From positions 806,001 through 870,000 of the forward strand of contig JAGPYM010000011.1 in the NCBI GenBank assembly GCA_020736575.1: 64,000 nt of DNA. The letters are read 5' to 3'. Made by a program: the position numbers and the translations under genes. Below, in pieces: positions 1 through 10,319 of this stretch. The stretch comes from Thelonectria olida. Taxonomy: Eukaryota > Ascomycota > Sordariomycetes > Hypocreales > Nectriaceae. How positions within the stretch are numbered: the first letter of the stretch is position 1; each line of letters begins with the position of its first letter. The notes beneath the pieces were generated by a model, which was not told the DNA's origin, did no database searches, and saw only the letters and a list, made by a program, of their open reading frames with translations.

Positions 1-131
1 AGAAGTTCCCAATCTTGTTCAACGTGGATATTGGGCATACAACACCCATGGTTACTCTGCCATATGATGCTTTGGCTGAGCTTGACTCGGAGAATGACCG
101 TTTTGCCGTCTTGGAGTCTGGGGTTGAGTAA
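1..131 (+). CDS. Peptidase S66 (LD-carboxypeptidase/MccF-like), 3' end only
   Basis: Only the last 43 codons are in the window (frame begins at base 3, TAA at 129-131). The peptide contains FNVDIGHTTPMVTLP followed by an acidic tail. This matches the C-terminal segment of the S66 serine peptidase family (LD-carboxypeptidase A and microcin C immunity protein MccF), where the His of the G-H-T motif belongs to the Ser-Glu-His triad. In bacteria these enzymes cleave L,D-peptide bonds or peptide-nucleotide conjugates; the role of fungal homologues is not clear. The nucleophile Ser region lies outside the window, so activity cannot be judged. It converges on the minus-strand O-methyltransferase gene. 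Confidence 0.7.
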   Translation, partial: KFPILFNVDIGHTTPMVTLPYDALAELDSENDRFAVLESGVE

Positions 132-711
132 TCTCGCCGCAAATGACAAATAAGTTGGCATTTATGTTTGCTTTTGGCCATTCGATGAGTTCGTTATGGG
201 AACATCGCTCCTACGTGCCAAATATGTCTACATATTTTGTCAAGAGTCAATGCTACTTGCTCAATAGTTTCGTTGAGCCTTGACCGACGCTCTCGGGCGT
301 TTCGGAAGAGCCCTTTCAATGCCAGCCTCATCCAAGATGTCAATACTTAGTTCCAGGGACGGAGTATTTCATATCCCCCTTAGGCTAAGCCTGGCTTGGT
401 AAGCACGATATGAACCTGCATGGAGAATTAGACGAGGGACCAGTTCGAACGTCGGTTGGGGTCTACTGCTATAAGGGTTCACGTGCTCGTGACACCCAAC
501 TTTTCCCACGACCTTCGAAACAGGGACGATGACAACGACGATGCTGACGACAACACGTCTCAAGCGTACAGCAAGCAAAAGGGGACTTGGTTCAGGTTAT
601 GCATTTGCTGGAGTTGTGTAATTATTTCGCTTGCTCGCAACTATCAAGTGATGAGAGGTGAGCTACCTTCTTCTTATTCAATGTTTCCGCCTCGCCCAGA
701 TCTTGACCACA
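132..711. other. Intergenic, convergent 3' ends
   Basis: This is the interval between the peptidase S66 stop (+) and the O-methyltransferase stop (-). The only open frames are short, overlap each other antisense and show no recognisable motif. It should hold two 3' UTRs; I see no gene. Confidence 0.5.
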
Positions 712-2116
712 TCACGCCTTTTGGCATTCAATAACAGCAACATCTGACCCAGGCGTGGGATGAACCTTTGCAATCTTCAGTCCAGCCCGAGATGTGATGT
801 CCGTGAAAGTCTTTAGCGATCTTTCCTTGCCTCCAAGAGTCACCATGTAAATATCATTCGCAGCAGCGAACGGCAATGGAGGATTTCCCAAGACTTGCTC
901 CACAATGAGAACCCGGCTGTCGACAGCCATGGCGTTGCGAAGCTGCTGCAATATCTCGACGCAGACATCGTCTCCATAATCGTGGAGACATCGACGGATG
1001 TAGTAAATACAGGCACCTATCAGATATTGATCGTTAGCATGAGTACCGTTAATGGCACGTCTTTGGGGGTCAACGAATCACCTTTGACCGGTTGCTCCGA
1101 GTGAAAGTCCATGCCAATGTATTGTGCATCGACCAACTCGCCCTTGGCAGTTGCCTTGGCCTCGTCCACCACCTCCTGAAGATCCTCGACAACGCAGCGT
1201 TTCATAGGCAGGCCGGGGGTCACCTTGTGGATGGCCTCGAGAGCATGGCCCTTTCCACCTCCCACATCGACAAGGAGAACTCTACTAGGAGACTCTTCGA
1301 TTTTCTCGAGGACCCAGCCATAGTCGTATGATCCAGTCATTGGCATTCGACTAGCCATGGCCAGCATGGCGGTCATGAAGATGGCCTTTTGCTCGGGGTT
1401 CTTGTTTGTGTGCTCCCAGACTGTGAGCTTGGGGTCACCCTCGGCAAACGCGTGGATGGTGTCGTAACGTCCTGTGGGTTCCTTGCGCCCGTAATGATCA
1501 AAGTATGCCGGCATGGATATGAGAGTTTTTAGATGGCCATCAAATCTGTTGAGAACGGTCAGCGAGGTTCCATGTTGGTGATCTTTTATACTTACCCCAT
1601 CTTGATTATAGCAGTTGACGGACTGGAAGACACAAAATTGGAGCTGACGGGTGTACTGGCGACTCGGTCGTCACCGACTTGCTTCAAGACTCCGGTCGAA
1701 ACGAGCATCGAAGCCATGCGCACTATAGAGATTCAGTTAATTACTCTACCACATCAGATATTCGAGAGTCGAGACTTACCGACAAGCGACACGTCGGCAT
1801 CGATTTTCTCGGCCAGGTCCGTGTAAGCAATGGTTCCCGCCGATGAGATGATGTCAAATGCCTTCCACTCAACAAAGAGTCGGATCGCCGTAAACTGAAC
1901 AATGCTGACCATTGCGGACATGATTGGATCGGCGGGCTTGATTTCCTTGAGCAGTGCTTCAGCTGCATTAGCGACGCGGTTACGCTCATCCTTGAGGTCT
2001 TCGGGCGGCGCGGGGCTGTTGCGGATGGTCTCTGCCATGGTGGTGAGGTGCTGGGCGAGGGAGTCTAAGCTGCCTGCCAGAGACTTGGAGTCATCAGCCA
2101 GAGCTACCTGAGCCAT
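712..2116 (-). CDS. Class II S-adenosylmethionine O-methyltransferase, 4 exons, 410 aa
   Basis: Exons 2116-1780, 1722-1596, 1545-1082 and 1016-712 are joined by 57, 50 and 65 nt introns with GTAAGT or GTGATT donors and ATAG or ACAG acceptors; phases close to 411 codons. The N-terminal half is the helical, winged-helix-like dimerisation domain. The SAM-binding glycine loop VDVGGGKGH is at about residues 247-255. Across the last intron the chain reads GACIYYIRRCLHDYGDD, the usual fungal O-methyltransferase motif; His321 in LHDY is the expected catalytic base. The fold is that of COMT-type enzymes that methylate phenolic or polyketide hydroxyls, usually in secondary metabolism; the substrate cannot be read from sequence. 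No polyketide or peptide synthase lies nearby, so it is not an obvious cluster member. The start ATG has a CAAAATGGC context. Confidence 0.93.
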
Positions 2117-2684
2117 TTTGAGCAGAAAGTAATTGAGTGTGAAATGTGAATGATGGGGAACGAGGATGATGTGTAGAATAATATGACGTTTGGCGGTCCT
2201 CTTATAGTGATGCCTCTCGGACTCCCGACGTTCGGGCCCTACGAGCTGCCTATCCTCGTATCCCCCGTATCATCTACGCGTAAGTTACACGTCGGCTTTA
2301 ACCATGATTGCTGGATATGCCGGCGCCGGTGCCCCAGGTCCGGGGTTTACGTGGCCCACCCGGAGTCGGACTCGGGGACGAGCATCGGGAAATTATTCAG
2401 CCTCGGACTTTATGCAATTTGCCGAACTTTGATGCCGCTTTCAGGAGACAATACAATGCCACCAATAATTCACAAAATATGTAGTCACGGGCCAATGGTG
2501 AAGTTTGAGCGGTACATTGTCTGGCCGCTTCTTGCGACCCTGGTTCTATATAGAAACTCTCAGCCAATTCAAACAACGCAACCCAAACTCCCCGTAAACC
2601 CCATCATCAATACTAGGGAGACGACCACTAGCATCGCCTCGCCCAGTATGCCTTGCGGATCAAAACTCCATTTCCGTTTCGCAA
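2117..2684. promoter_or_regulatory. Upstream region of the O-methyltransferase gene
   Basis: This 568 bp interval lies between two minus-strand genes, so it must hold the O-methyltransferase promoter and the 3' UTR of the next gene. A plus-strand open frame (2183-2731) runs through it but overlaps the downstream gene antisense and has no motif. No specific operator could be identified. Confidence 0.4.
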
Positions 2685-3566
2685 TTAGTACTTGGCGCAA
2701 AACTTGGACACCGGTCCCGCCTTGTGCGTAGTCGCGCAGGCCCAAGTATTCCCTCTGGTGTCGCTCATGATACCGGCTCCGACGATGGCGTTGCACATGA
2801 ACGGAAACTCGTCTTCGGAAAACCTGTCGATGATGCTGGAAAAGTCGAAAACCAGTCCGTTGTTGGGTCGGACAACGCAGGACAGATCCGGGTCGCCCTG
2901 GAGGCGGAACAGCCGTCCGTCCGTGGGGATCTTTTCCTTGGAGAGCATAGCTTCGAGCGTCGTGTTCTTGTTGCACACGTGAATGTGAACCTGCTCCTGC
3001 TTGCGCGTGCGCCACGAATCCATGGCCAGCGCCTCGGTCTTGTGTTTGTAGTTGGCCTGGGCGAAATTCCAGCCCAGGTTACCGAGTGCAACGTTCCGCT
3101 TGTCGTTCAACTCGGCGATGCCCGTGATAGGCTTAGTCGGGGTGATGAGGTTGTGGTGCTTGGGGTCCTCGACGAGTACCCAGACGGGGTCTCCTTTCTT
3201 CTGAATGGGGGAGCTGGTCAGGCAGGCGTTGGGCTGGTCATCGTTCTTGATGCAGTTGCAGACGCTGTTGAACCAAAGGTTGCATCCCTTGCAGCCTAGG
3301 TCGGCGTCCTTGCAGCCAAAGCAGGTGGTGGTCTTCTTCTTGACAAGGACGCCGCCGCCAGCGAGCGAGGGACAGACCTTGCATGGAGTAGGCTCGCACC
3401 TGTTCCGCTTCTCGATGCAGTTGCAAAAGTCGACGTTCATGTCTTCGATGTCTTTCATGCGACAGGGCTCGAGTAGGTCTGAGATATCGCCCAGTTTCGT
3501 GAAGTTGGACTTGGCCACAGCCGATGTTGCCAAGAAGAGGGCGACGAAAGCGTGAGTGATTTTCAT
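2685..3566 (-). CDS. Secreted Cys-rich protein with CDP-diacylglycerol pyrophosphatase-like (HIT-superfamily) domain, 293 aa
   Basis: Single exon. Residues 1-18 (MKITHAFVALFLATSAVA) are a signal peptide. Residues about 35-115 hold around 15 cysteines in CxC and CxxC pairs. From about residue 125 (GDPVWVLVEDPKHHN, LITPTKPITGI) to about residue 200 the chain follows the CDP-diacylglycerol pyrophosphatase (Cdh) pattern, including the histidine motif QVHIHVC at 192-198, the equivalent of QLHIHIS in bacterial Cdh. Bacterial Cdh hydrolyses CDP-diacylglycerol to phosphatidate and CMP; the domain belongs to the HIT-like superfamily. The fungal protein is predicted to act outside the cell or in the secretory lumen. 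The Cys-rich extension before the catalytic domain is not part of bacterial Cdh. The substrate is inferred only from the family. Confidence 0.82.
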   Translation of the reverse strand: MKITHAFVALFLATSAVAKSNFTKLGDISDLLEPCRMKDIEDMNVDFCNCIEKRNRCEPTPCKVCPSLAGGGVLVKKKTTTCFGCKDADLGCKGCNLWFNSVCNCIKNDDQPNACLTSSPIQKKGDPVWVLVEDPKHHNLITPTKPITGIAELNDKRNVALGNLGWNFAQANYKHKTEALAMDSWRTRKQEQVHIHVCNKNTTLEAMLSKEKIPTDGRLFRLQGDPDLSCVVRPNNGLVFDFSSIIDRFSEDEFPFMCNAIVGAGIMSDTRGNTWACATTHKAGPVSKFCAKY

Positions 3567-4451
3567 GATTGGATCTCCGGTTGTTGATGGCTGTTCAGCT
3601 GGTAAGAGTGTTGAACTGTCGTCCAGTTGCTCAGTTATTCGGATCGTGTGTGTGGGAGGTTAAACAAAAAAGGCGAGCCTTCAGAGCTGGTTTAATGGAG
3701 AAGGGGTTCAGGTTTTATATCTTGTCTTTTCTAGCTTTTCACCTTGAATGTTAGTTTAGACTTCCGGCGCCCAGAAGGTTCATGAGACAGCTGAGGCGGT
3801 TTGAGTTGAGGTTCAAAACTCTGGATATACCCTGGTGGCCAACACTACTGCCAGGCACCAACATTTTTCACTATAACTGGCTGCCGCCGCCCTTGCTTGC
3901 CTATCCCTATATTAGTACATTATTCTCTTACTAAATTAAGTAGTTTCCGTAATAGTCGTGTACATTTCGAACTTTGGGCGGAGGACACGGAACGGTCCAA
4001 CTAGCCAGCTCGCCTTATTCCAGTGCGGTTCCTTTTCGTTCACTATCACTTTCAAACGCAGCAAACTTTCCTCCAGGAACCACCCTTGACTTAAGTACAA
4101 GTTTGAACGCTCGGTGGTTCTTATCTCCAGGAAAAAACTCATCTAAATGCAAATTTCGGCACTAAAATGAAGGTACCCAACCTAATGAAATACCACTGCC
4201 TCACTCCATACGCACACAAACTCAGATACTAGCTCTCCTTTTTCCATGTCTTCATATTCCATTCTAGCCATTCCAAATGAAACCCCCATCGTTGACGGCT
4301 AATAGAGTCCCGATAACACGTGGCACATTGGCTAGAACGGCCGGATCAATCACCATTTTCAGCAACATGGGGTCTACCCGTTGGTTCTCCAGACTGCATT
4401 GCTCCAATCGAATAAGAATTTCTTCATCTTTCCTCGTGGAGATTGAAATCT
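3567..4451. promoter_or_regulatory. Upstream region of the secreted Cdh-like gene
   Basis: This 885 bp interval lies between two minus-strand genes. It contains short unsupported frames in all registers and a TA-rich patch around 3900-3950. It should hold the Cdh-like promoter and the 3' UTR of the APH-like gene; no further feature is recognised. Confidence 0.35.
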
Positions 4452-5978
4452 CTACAGATTATCCTTTTTTAGAAGAGCATTGATCCCTTCTGCTAGGATC
4501 TCTCTGATATCGTCAATGAGCTTTCCCTCGGCACAGCGATCAACCAACTTCATGAAATCCAGGTCCGCTTCTCTCCCTAGTACTCCTGCAATTGCCTGAA
4601 CAATCTTCCGCACAATGTCACTTCGACTTTGCGGATCCTGAGCTGCAATAGTCAAGTTCTCAATGACTAGTGACCTCCGAGTGATGTTCACATCCGGGCG
4701 CGCGTCCGGTGGACCGTCCCACTTCTCGCGACACTTGGCCACCATCTCTCTGTAGACTCTGCGATATTTCTTCAGAGACTTTGGAGAATCCTCCCAAACT
4801 CCCTCGGGCTCTTCTCCTTTGCCCATTGACTTATTCCACCCGTACATGGCGGGATCCCAGTCTCGAGTGAGCCAACCGGGATATCTCTCGCTGCCAATGT
4901 CGCGAGGCACAGCTGCGATGCCGTCCCAGTCAATGATACCTTGGAGCTCACCCGTTTCCGAGACGAGAAAGTTCTGTATATCGTAGTCGGGATGTGCGAG
5001 AACAAAGGGTTTGCTAGACTTGGGGCCAGGCTCAAGCTGGTCCACGAGGCAGCGGATCATCAGCTTCAAGAGCAACGTCACACCTCTCGGAAAAGGCTTC
5101 ACTTCCTCGTGAAGATCGAGAGGAAACGTTTCGTAGTCTAGCAGACTGCTAAACTCGGGGGACTCGACATAAATCGGGTCGTCGGTCGGGTCATTGTCGA
5201 TGAACCAGCGATCTAACATGGCCTTGTGATCCACGTGCCGCATCGGCCCAACGCCAACTGGGTTGCCGGCTGAGTCGAACGTCACAAAGCCTCCTTTCTT
5301 AAAGGAGTACTTTTTGAGTTGTGCCATCGCCGAGGCAATTTCTCTGAGAGCGCACCTCCGATGTCTTTCGACGGTTTCCTTGTTGAATCCGCGCTGGCGA
5401 TGTCCGAACCAGACCTCGTACAAGGGCTTTCCGGGAATAAAAGACATGAGTATGTATGGGCAGCCAAGTTCGTTATCTGTAGTCGCAGAGAAGTCGAAGA
5501 CGGCGGGCAAAGGGATTGTCGTCTCTCGCTTCAAGAGTCGCATGGTGTTTGCCTCGGTACTGAGGGCGAGGGAGTCACGCCACGTCTTCGCGTCCCAGTT
5601 TCCCGGTGTTCCATTGATGGGGAATTTCGCCATCCATCGTGTGCCATCTTGGAATTTCAAAGGGAAGAGGACGTGGTAGGAGCCGTATACAGGCTTTTCG
5701 ATGGTGGGAATTCGGCCATGGTAATTCGCATCGTTCCGCTGACGGATGCGAAGGGCGAGTTGGCGGAGACCGCTTCTGTTGATGCGGGCAAGGACCGCCG
5801 CGAATAGCTCTGCCTTGATATCTTCCTCGTCCTCATCCGCCTCCTCCGCCTCCACCTTGCGGTCATAAGGTGATGCTGATTCCGACTTGAAGGGAGCTTT
5901 GTCTTCGCCGTTCCGTGCCATATCTGCTGATGATTGTTGAATATGATTGGGAAGCTGCCGGATGCTAAAGGGGCACAT
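4452..5978 (-). CDS. Aminoglycoside-phosphotransferase-fold (APH/choline kinase-like) kinase, up to 508 aa
   Basis: Single exon with the APH-family kinase layout: Lys118 in RWMAKFP and Glu142 in STEANTMRLL as the ATP-binding Lys/Glu pair, the Brenner catalytic motif HPDYDIQN (His329, Asp331, Asn336), and the Mg-binding Asp350 in GIIDWDG. Such proteins are expanded in filamentous fungi; most have unknown small-molecule or protein substrates, so antibiotic resistance should not be assumed. Residues 41-53 are very acidic. Two starts are possible: 5978, or Met20 at 5921 (MARNGEDK), which drops an N-terminus without domain content; I favour Met20. The C-terminal ~60 residues look helical. Confidence 0.88.
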   Translation of the reverse strand: MCPFSIRQLPNHIQQSSADMARNGEDKAPFKSESASPYDRKVEAEEADEDEEDIKAELFAAVLARINRSGLRQLALRIRQRNDANYHGRIPTIEKPVYGSYHVLFPLKFQDGTRWMAKFPINGTPGNWDAKTWRDSLALSTEANTMRLLKRETTIPLPAVFDFSATTDNELGCPYILMSFIPGKPLYEVWFGHRQRGFNKETVERHRRCALREIASAMAQLKKYSFKKGGFVTFDSAGNPVGVGPMRHVDHKAMLDRWFIDNDPTDDPIYVESPEFSSLLDYETFPLDLHEEVKPFPRGVTLLLKLMIRCLVDQLEPGPKSSKPFVLAHPDYDIQNFLVSETGELQGIIDWDGIAAVPRDIGSERYPGWLTRDWDPAMYGWNKSMGKGEEPEGVWEDSPKSLKKYRRVYREMVAKCREKWDGPPDARPDVNITRRSLVIENLTIAAQDPQSRSDIVRKIVQAIAGVLGREADLDFMKLVDRCAEGKLIDDIREILAEGINALLKKDNL

Positions 5979-7035
5979 GTCAAAGATTTAACAGGAATGC
6001 TATGATCGAGGCTACTAAATCATCACCCGCAAACGAGCAAACAAATTGTGACAGCCTCATCCAGCAATGCTGACGCTCGGAAGCTTGTCACACGTTTGTA
6101 ACATCGGTGGCCCAATTATCCGGAGCAATCAGCGAAGCACAGCCCAGGACCAGGTGACGGGCAGAGTCACTTGCTGCTCGCGAGGCTGGGGTGTCGCGAG
6201 TGAAACGTCGGAGCTTCCTATTTAGTGATGAGGCTCAAATTGAAGAGAAAAGCCTGTGATAGCCGAACATTGTCGTCTTGGCTTGAAAAATGCGCCGAGA
6301 GGGCGGCAATCTCGGGGGAAGCGATTACACTTTGCTGTATGATGAGGCTGGCCTCAAATTCTTCCAAATTTTTCATAGCTTGCAACACGCCCAATAGGCC
6401 AGTAAGCATAGAACACGAAGCATTCCGGTGTGAGAGTCAAAGTAGCACAGCCAGGATGCTCGAGAAGAGCCTCAGCGGCGCAGAAGCGCAGTCATCTACC
6501 GATGGCACCGGTAGGAAAGCGGACAGTACTAACCTAGGTGTGACCAGCAAGAAGGCTATGAGGCATAGAGAGCAGCCAAGCCCATTCTGCACCTTTCTCC
6601 GACTTCTCATACTATCGGCAAGCCGCACCTCCCCCATCTTCCTCGGAATCCCCAGCCAATGGCCCCAAAGAACAGCACATTCGTGTGACAACCCGTTAAC
6701 ACACCGACCAAAGTTGGGCACGCAGAGCCGCAGAAGTGCAGCAATTTATTGAAAATAACATGCCCAAAATTCTGAGGCTGAAATACAGCAAAATCAGGCA
6801 CCCCAGAAGCATGGAAATCAAAGCTGAATCAAACAATGATAAAGAAGGCCTCTTCAGCAACAAGTGAGTTTCAACCAAGCCCGACTGATAGCCCTCCTGC
6901 TTGACTCTCTCTCCAACAATTAAGTCTGCCTTTTATACTTTTCCATCTCAAGTGTTTCCCATACAAATCAAGATTTCCATCATAACGCCCTTTTTCGTAC
7001 CATCTAAACCAAGTTTCGGTTTTCAGCTGTATACC
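5979..7035. promoter_or_regulatory. Divergent promoter region; possible broken antisense frame
   Basis: About 1.05 kb separates the start of the APH-like gene (-) from the small Cys-rich gene (+). Just upstream of the latter, 6895-7030 is pyrimidine-rich, typical of fungal core promoters and 5' UTRs. On the minus strand, 6721-6218 is open for about 167 codons except for one TGA at 6439-6437. Its C-terminal part (beginning MLTGLLGVLQAMKNLEEF) looks protein-like, but I cannot assign it and chance is not excluded. Confidence 0.35.
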
Positions 7036-7292
7036 ATGGGCCATCATTGGTACGTGGGAACAATGCTTCCACCAACCCTTATCCTCGAAGTCAACAAGTT
7101 CCTGACAAGTACTAAACTCACACTTCCCCTAGTCTGAAATGCAAAAAGGCTTGCTCTACTCGATGTGTCAAACGTGGTCATATGAGATACTGCGAAATAC
7201 ACGACGCCTACTACAGGCCAGGAAACGAGTGTGTTGCTTGCCACGAAGCAGAGGTCAGGGCGGCGAATAATGACGGCGAGAACAGTAATTGA
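7036..7292 (+). CDS. Small Cys/His-rich protein, 2 exons, 57 aa
   Basis: Exon 1 is only 14 nt (7036-7049, codons for M-G-H-H plus two bases). The intron 7050-7132 (83 nt) has a GTACGT donor, a consensus TACTAAAC branch point and a CCCTAG acceptor. Exon 2 is 7133-7292, ending TGA. The junction completes a Cys codon. The product begins MGHHCLKCKKACSTRC and contains HMRYCEIHDAYYRPG and NECVACHEAE: seven Cys and five His, including CxxC (CLKC) and CxxCH (CVACH) pairs, a layout suited to binding two zinc ions. There is no signal peptide or membrane segment, so it is presumably intracellular. I do not recognise a named family. Support comes from exact splice phase, a textbook branch point, Cys spacing and a pyrimidine-rich promoter upstream. 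It is too small and split to appear as a normal open frame. Confidence 0.72.
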
Positions 7293-9394
7293 TATTGCTA
7301 AGTGCTAGAACAGCACTCAATTTTTTTCCGCAGAATTAAGTAAGATTGGATACACCGCAGGGGCAAGATGGAGTAGTGTTTAGATACCGGTTCTACTTGA
7401 GTTCTGCAGTCTAGTGTCGCACAGGAGCTAGCTCTTGGGAGGTGTGAGACCGTCAGCTGAGCTGAATCATGAATAGTCTCCGATTACCGTCGTAGAGAAG
7501 CCCCTAAGTGATTCGAAGTGACCTCATGATCCAGCTTTTCCGACTAGAAGAATACGTAGCCTATCCTGAGAAGTGAGACAGAGTAATCACGCTCCATACT
7601 CGGATTCAGCCCGTGCCTGCTTGCAGTTGCGAGAAGTTACATTTCAGCCGCACATATCTCACTAGTAAAGTACAGATCTTGCTTGTCGTAAAGGTGACCA
7701 GCTCGTATTGTCAAACCCGGACAAGAGCATGCTCCTGTCTTGTCCGATTGTCTGAGATCATCTGTCCTGGGCTGGTGGTAGCCGAGGCGACGACAGCTTT
7801 CGGAAGAGTCGATGATGCATGATAGATGATAGACCTGCCGATCGACTAGACAGTTGTTTCAAAGATGGGGGCATAGTGCCACCTTTTCACTCATTACAAC
7901 ACCGTCGTTTGGGGATTTCGGAGGAAATCTGCCGAGACCGAATATCCGGGACACACTACGATAAACGAGCAGTTCAGCAAGCTTATCCCAGAAATTTTGG
8001 ACCACGACATGCGCATACAGGGTAGGATCCTTCGGCCGCCTGGGTGAAGCAGCCGGACAGCAGTCTCTACAGCTCCATCAACCAAGTTCAGGCCCATTGC
8101 GATAGCGTTAGGTAATAGCGTGTGGGTAGAGGAGTTTGAGTGTAGCAACTCCGGGTTCTCCTTCATCAAGCGCCTCTTCCGGCTTGAGAAAGATGATTGA
8201 GGCCACTAAATTCAGGCAACGTATCGTCTAACAGAATTCCCAGCAAGCCACACCCGCAGACCTGCATGGACTGCCTGCTTCTCCACATGAAATTCGGAGG
8301 CAATGGTACTGCGAAACCACCAGACAGATATTTCCCTTTAACCCTGGATGCTGAGAACAGTGAATCACGTTGTCTGGAGCTCATCGAGATTCAGGAACGG
8401 GCCTGGGCGCCTTCCGGTGCGACCGCAAGAGTGTTGGAACCACCTGGGAGATATCTTGCAGCCACGGGCATCCCGGGGCCGGGACCTTGCATTCACTACC
8501 GCTGCCTCTTCCCCATGAGCTCTCCCAATCCCGTCCTCGGAATCCTCTGATCTTCAAACTTACACGTCAATGGCGGCTTCGGGCGCCGTGGCTGTGCTAC
8601 CCGGTACTCCCGTAAGCCTCGGGCTTGTCGTAATGATTTAAGCACGTATGTCTATCGTTGGTTCGATAATTAGAGTTGAGAATCTTGGGGCTCGATTCTT
8701 CTCCTGACTAAATCAGTATTCGCACCACTCCAATGGTATTGTGTCCTGGAATTGTGGCGCATGAGGTAGCTTTGGCTAAGTACTGGGCAACATCTAGTTT
8801 GTCCATTGTTAACTAGTAGGTGGTTAATGGATGTCTGGACTAGCAAGACTATTCGCATACCTGCCAATACGCGAACCCACATTGAACAGGAACGAGGCCT
8901 CGCACCACCCGGAAGCATTCTTGAAAATGAGAAGAGTCATCGAAGAAGGAAAAATATTTCTTCCGTAGTACCTAAGACAAGAGTCTCAAAAGGGAGATTA
9001 TCGTAAAGCCTCTAGCCATCTTCCAGGGGCTGAGCGTTAACTCACCAGGGGCAGCTTCGAAGAGAGCATCGTGCCCCTCAAGCAAATTCCAAATGCAGAG
9101 ACTCGGGGATAATACTTCCAAGGGCATATCAGCCAAGTGTATGAGCTAGGTCCTCTGTCGGCCAGGTTTCCATTCACTTGGCAGTATGGGTCGTATGATG
9201 CCCAGGGATGCCTAATACCTAAGACTTCGTTTCCCCGTCACTAAAGGGAGCATTCGTTGGTATTGGTAATTCAGGCTCGCATTACATGGTAAAGAAGACA
9301 GATATAATGAACCGAGTCATCCGCCCTTCTCCTGTTGGTTTCTTCAGCGGTTATTCACCTTCCATTTGCAGCTATCCTCTCGCTTGACGCTTAA
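7293..9394. other. Gene-poor 2.1 kb interval
   Basis: Short overlapping frames occur on both strands (for example 8197-8550 + and 7894-8169 -), but none has a motif, a supported splice partner or an obvious start context. The 3' UTR of the small Cys-rich gene and the promoter of the GH16 gene must lie here; a TATA-like gatataatg sits at 9300-9309, 90 bp before the GH16 start. I see no gene. Confidence 0.4.
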
Positions 9395-10319
9395 ATGATT
9401 TCTTCCAGTGTCTTCAAAAATTTGTGCCTCTTCTCTCTTTTTACTGGGGCAATGGCTTGGAATGGTCCCACGTACCCCGGGTACAAACTCGTCTGGGGCG
9501 ATTCATTCACAAGCAGCGGCGTCTGCCTGCCAGACTTGGCCAAATGGAACACCATCGATCGCGAGACCAACTACAATTACGAGCTTGAAAGTTACACCAG
9601 CAGCAACAACAACGTCCGGTTCAGCGGCAGCGGCACCCTTCAGCTGCTACCGAGGCGCGATGATTCGGTTCCCCAAGGCTGGACGTCTGGCCGAATCGAG
9701 AGTAAGTACACTGTCAGCCCGGCTGCCGACAAGATCACTAGGGTCGAGTCCCGTCTCCGCCTCGCAGGTCAGCCGGGACCGACAAGGAAGGGTCTTTGGC
9801 CCGCGTTCTGGCTCCATGGCGACTCATATCGTCACGGAACGCCCACTCCCGAATGTGGAGAGATTGACGTGATGGAGAACGTTAACGGCCAGAAGACCAT
9901 CTACAGTGTCATTCACTGCGATGTCGATCCTGGTGGCAGGTGTAACGAGAGTGATGGCATTGGCAACAATACCACGCTTAATGACGATGAATACCATGTC
10001 TGGCGACTGGAGTTCGATCGTACGGACTCCAATTTTAAGCAGCAATCTATTACCTGGTGGAAGGACGGCGCTGAGTATGCCAAGGTCACTGGGTCGAAAA
10101 TCGTTGATCCAAAGGTTTGGGCAACCATATGCGAAGCGCCGCTCTACATTATTTTCAATGTTGCTGTTGGTGGAAGCTGGGTATGTCCTCACTTCAAAAT
10201 GACTTGCTGTGAAATACTGACCAAATTGATAATAGCCTGGCAATCCTAATCGCAACACGCTGGAGGGCATTGAGACTATGATGGAAATTGACTACGTTGC
10301 ACACTTTGAGACTTGTTGA
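9395..10319 (+). CDS. Secreted glycoside hydrolase family 16 (beta-glucanase-type), 2 exons, 289 aa
   Basis: Exon 1 is 9395-10180 and exon 2 10236-10319; the 55 nt intron has a GTATGT donor, TACTGAC branch point and AATAG acceptor, phase 0. Residues 1-21 are a signal peptide ending at AMA-W. The GH16 catalytic motif EIDVME is at residues 156-161: Glu156 nucleophile, Asp158, Glu161 acid/base. Upstream GLWPAFWLHG and downstream IIFNVAVGGSWPGNP match conserved GH16 segments. The second exon supplies the last strand (MEIDYVAHFETC), which the single open frame misses. GH16 enzymes hydrolyse or transglycosylate beta-1,3(4)-glucans and related polymers. There is no GPI signal or binding module, so it is likely a soluble extracellular or cell-wall-acting enzyme. 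Exact substrate unknown. Confidence 0.93.

Noticed and set aside
2183..2731. 182-codon plus-strand open frame
   Set aside because: It overlaps the secreted Cdh-like gene antisense, has no motif and lies in the O-methyltransferase promoter.
8197..8615. Overlapping open frames in the 7.3-9.4 kb gap
   Set aside because: Pro/Gly-rich frames in two registers with no family resemblance.
8655..8740. Possible tRNA suggested by a GGTTCGA-like string
   Set aside because: No acceptor stem or anticodon arm could be folded around it on either strand.
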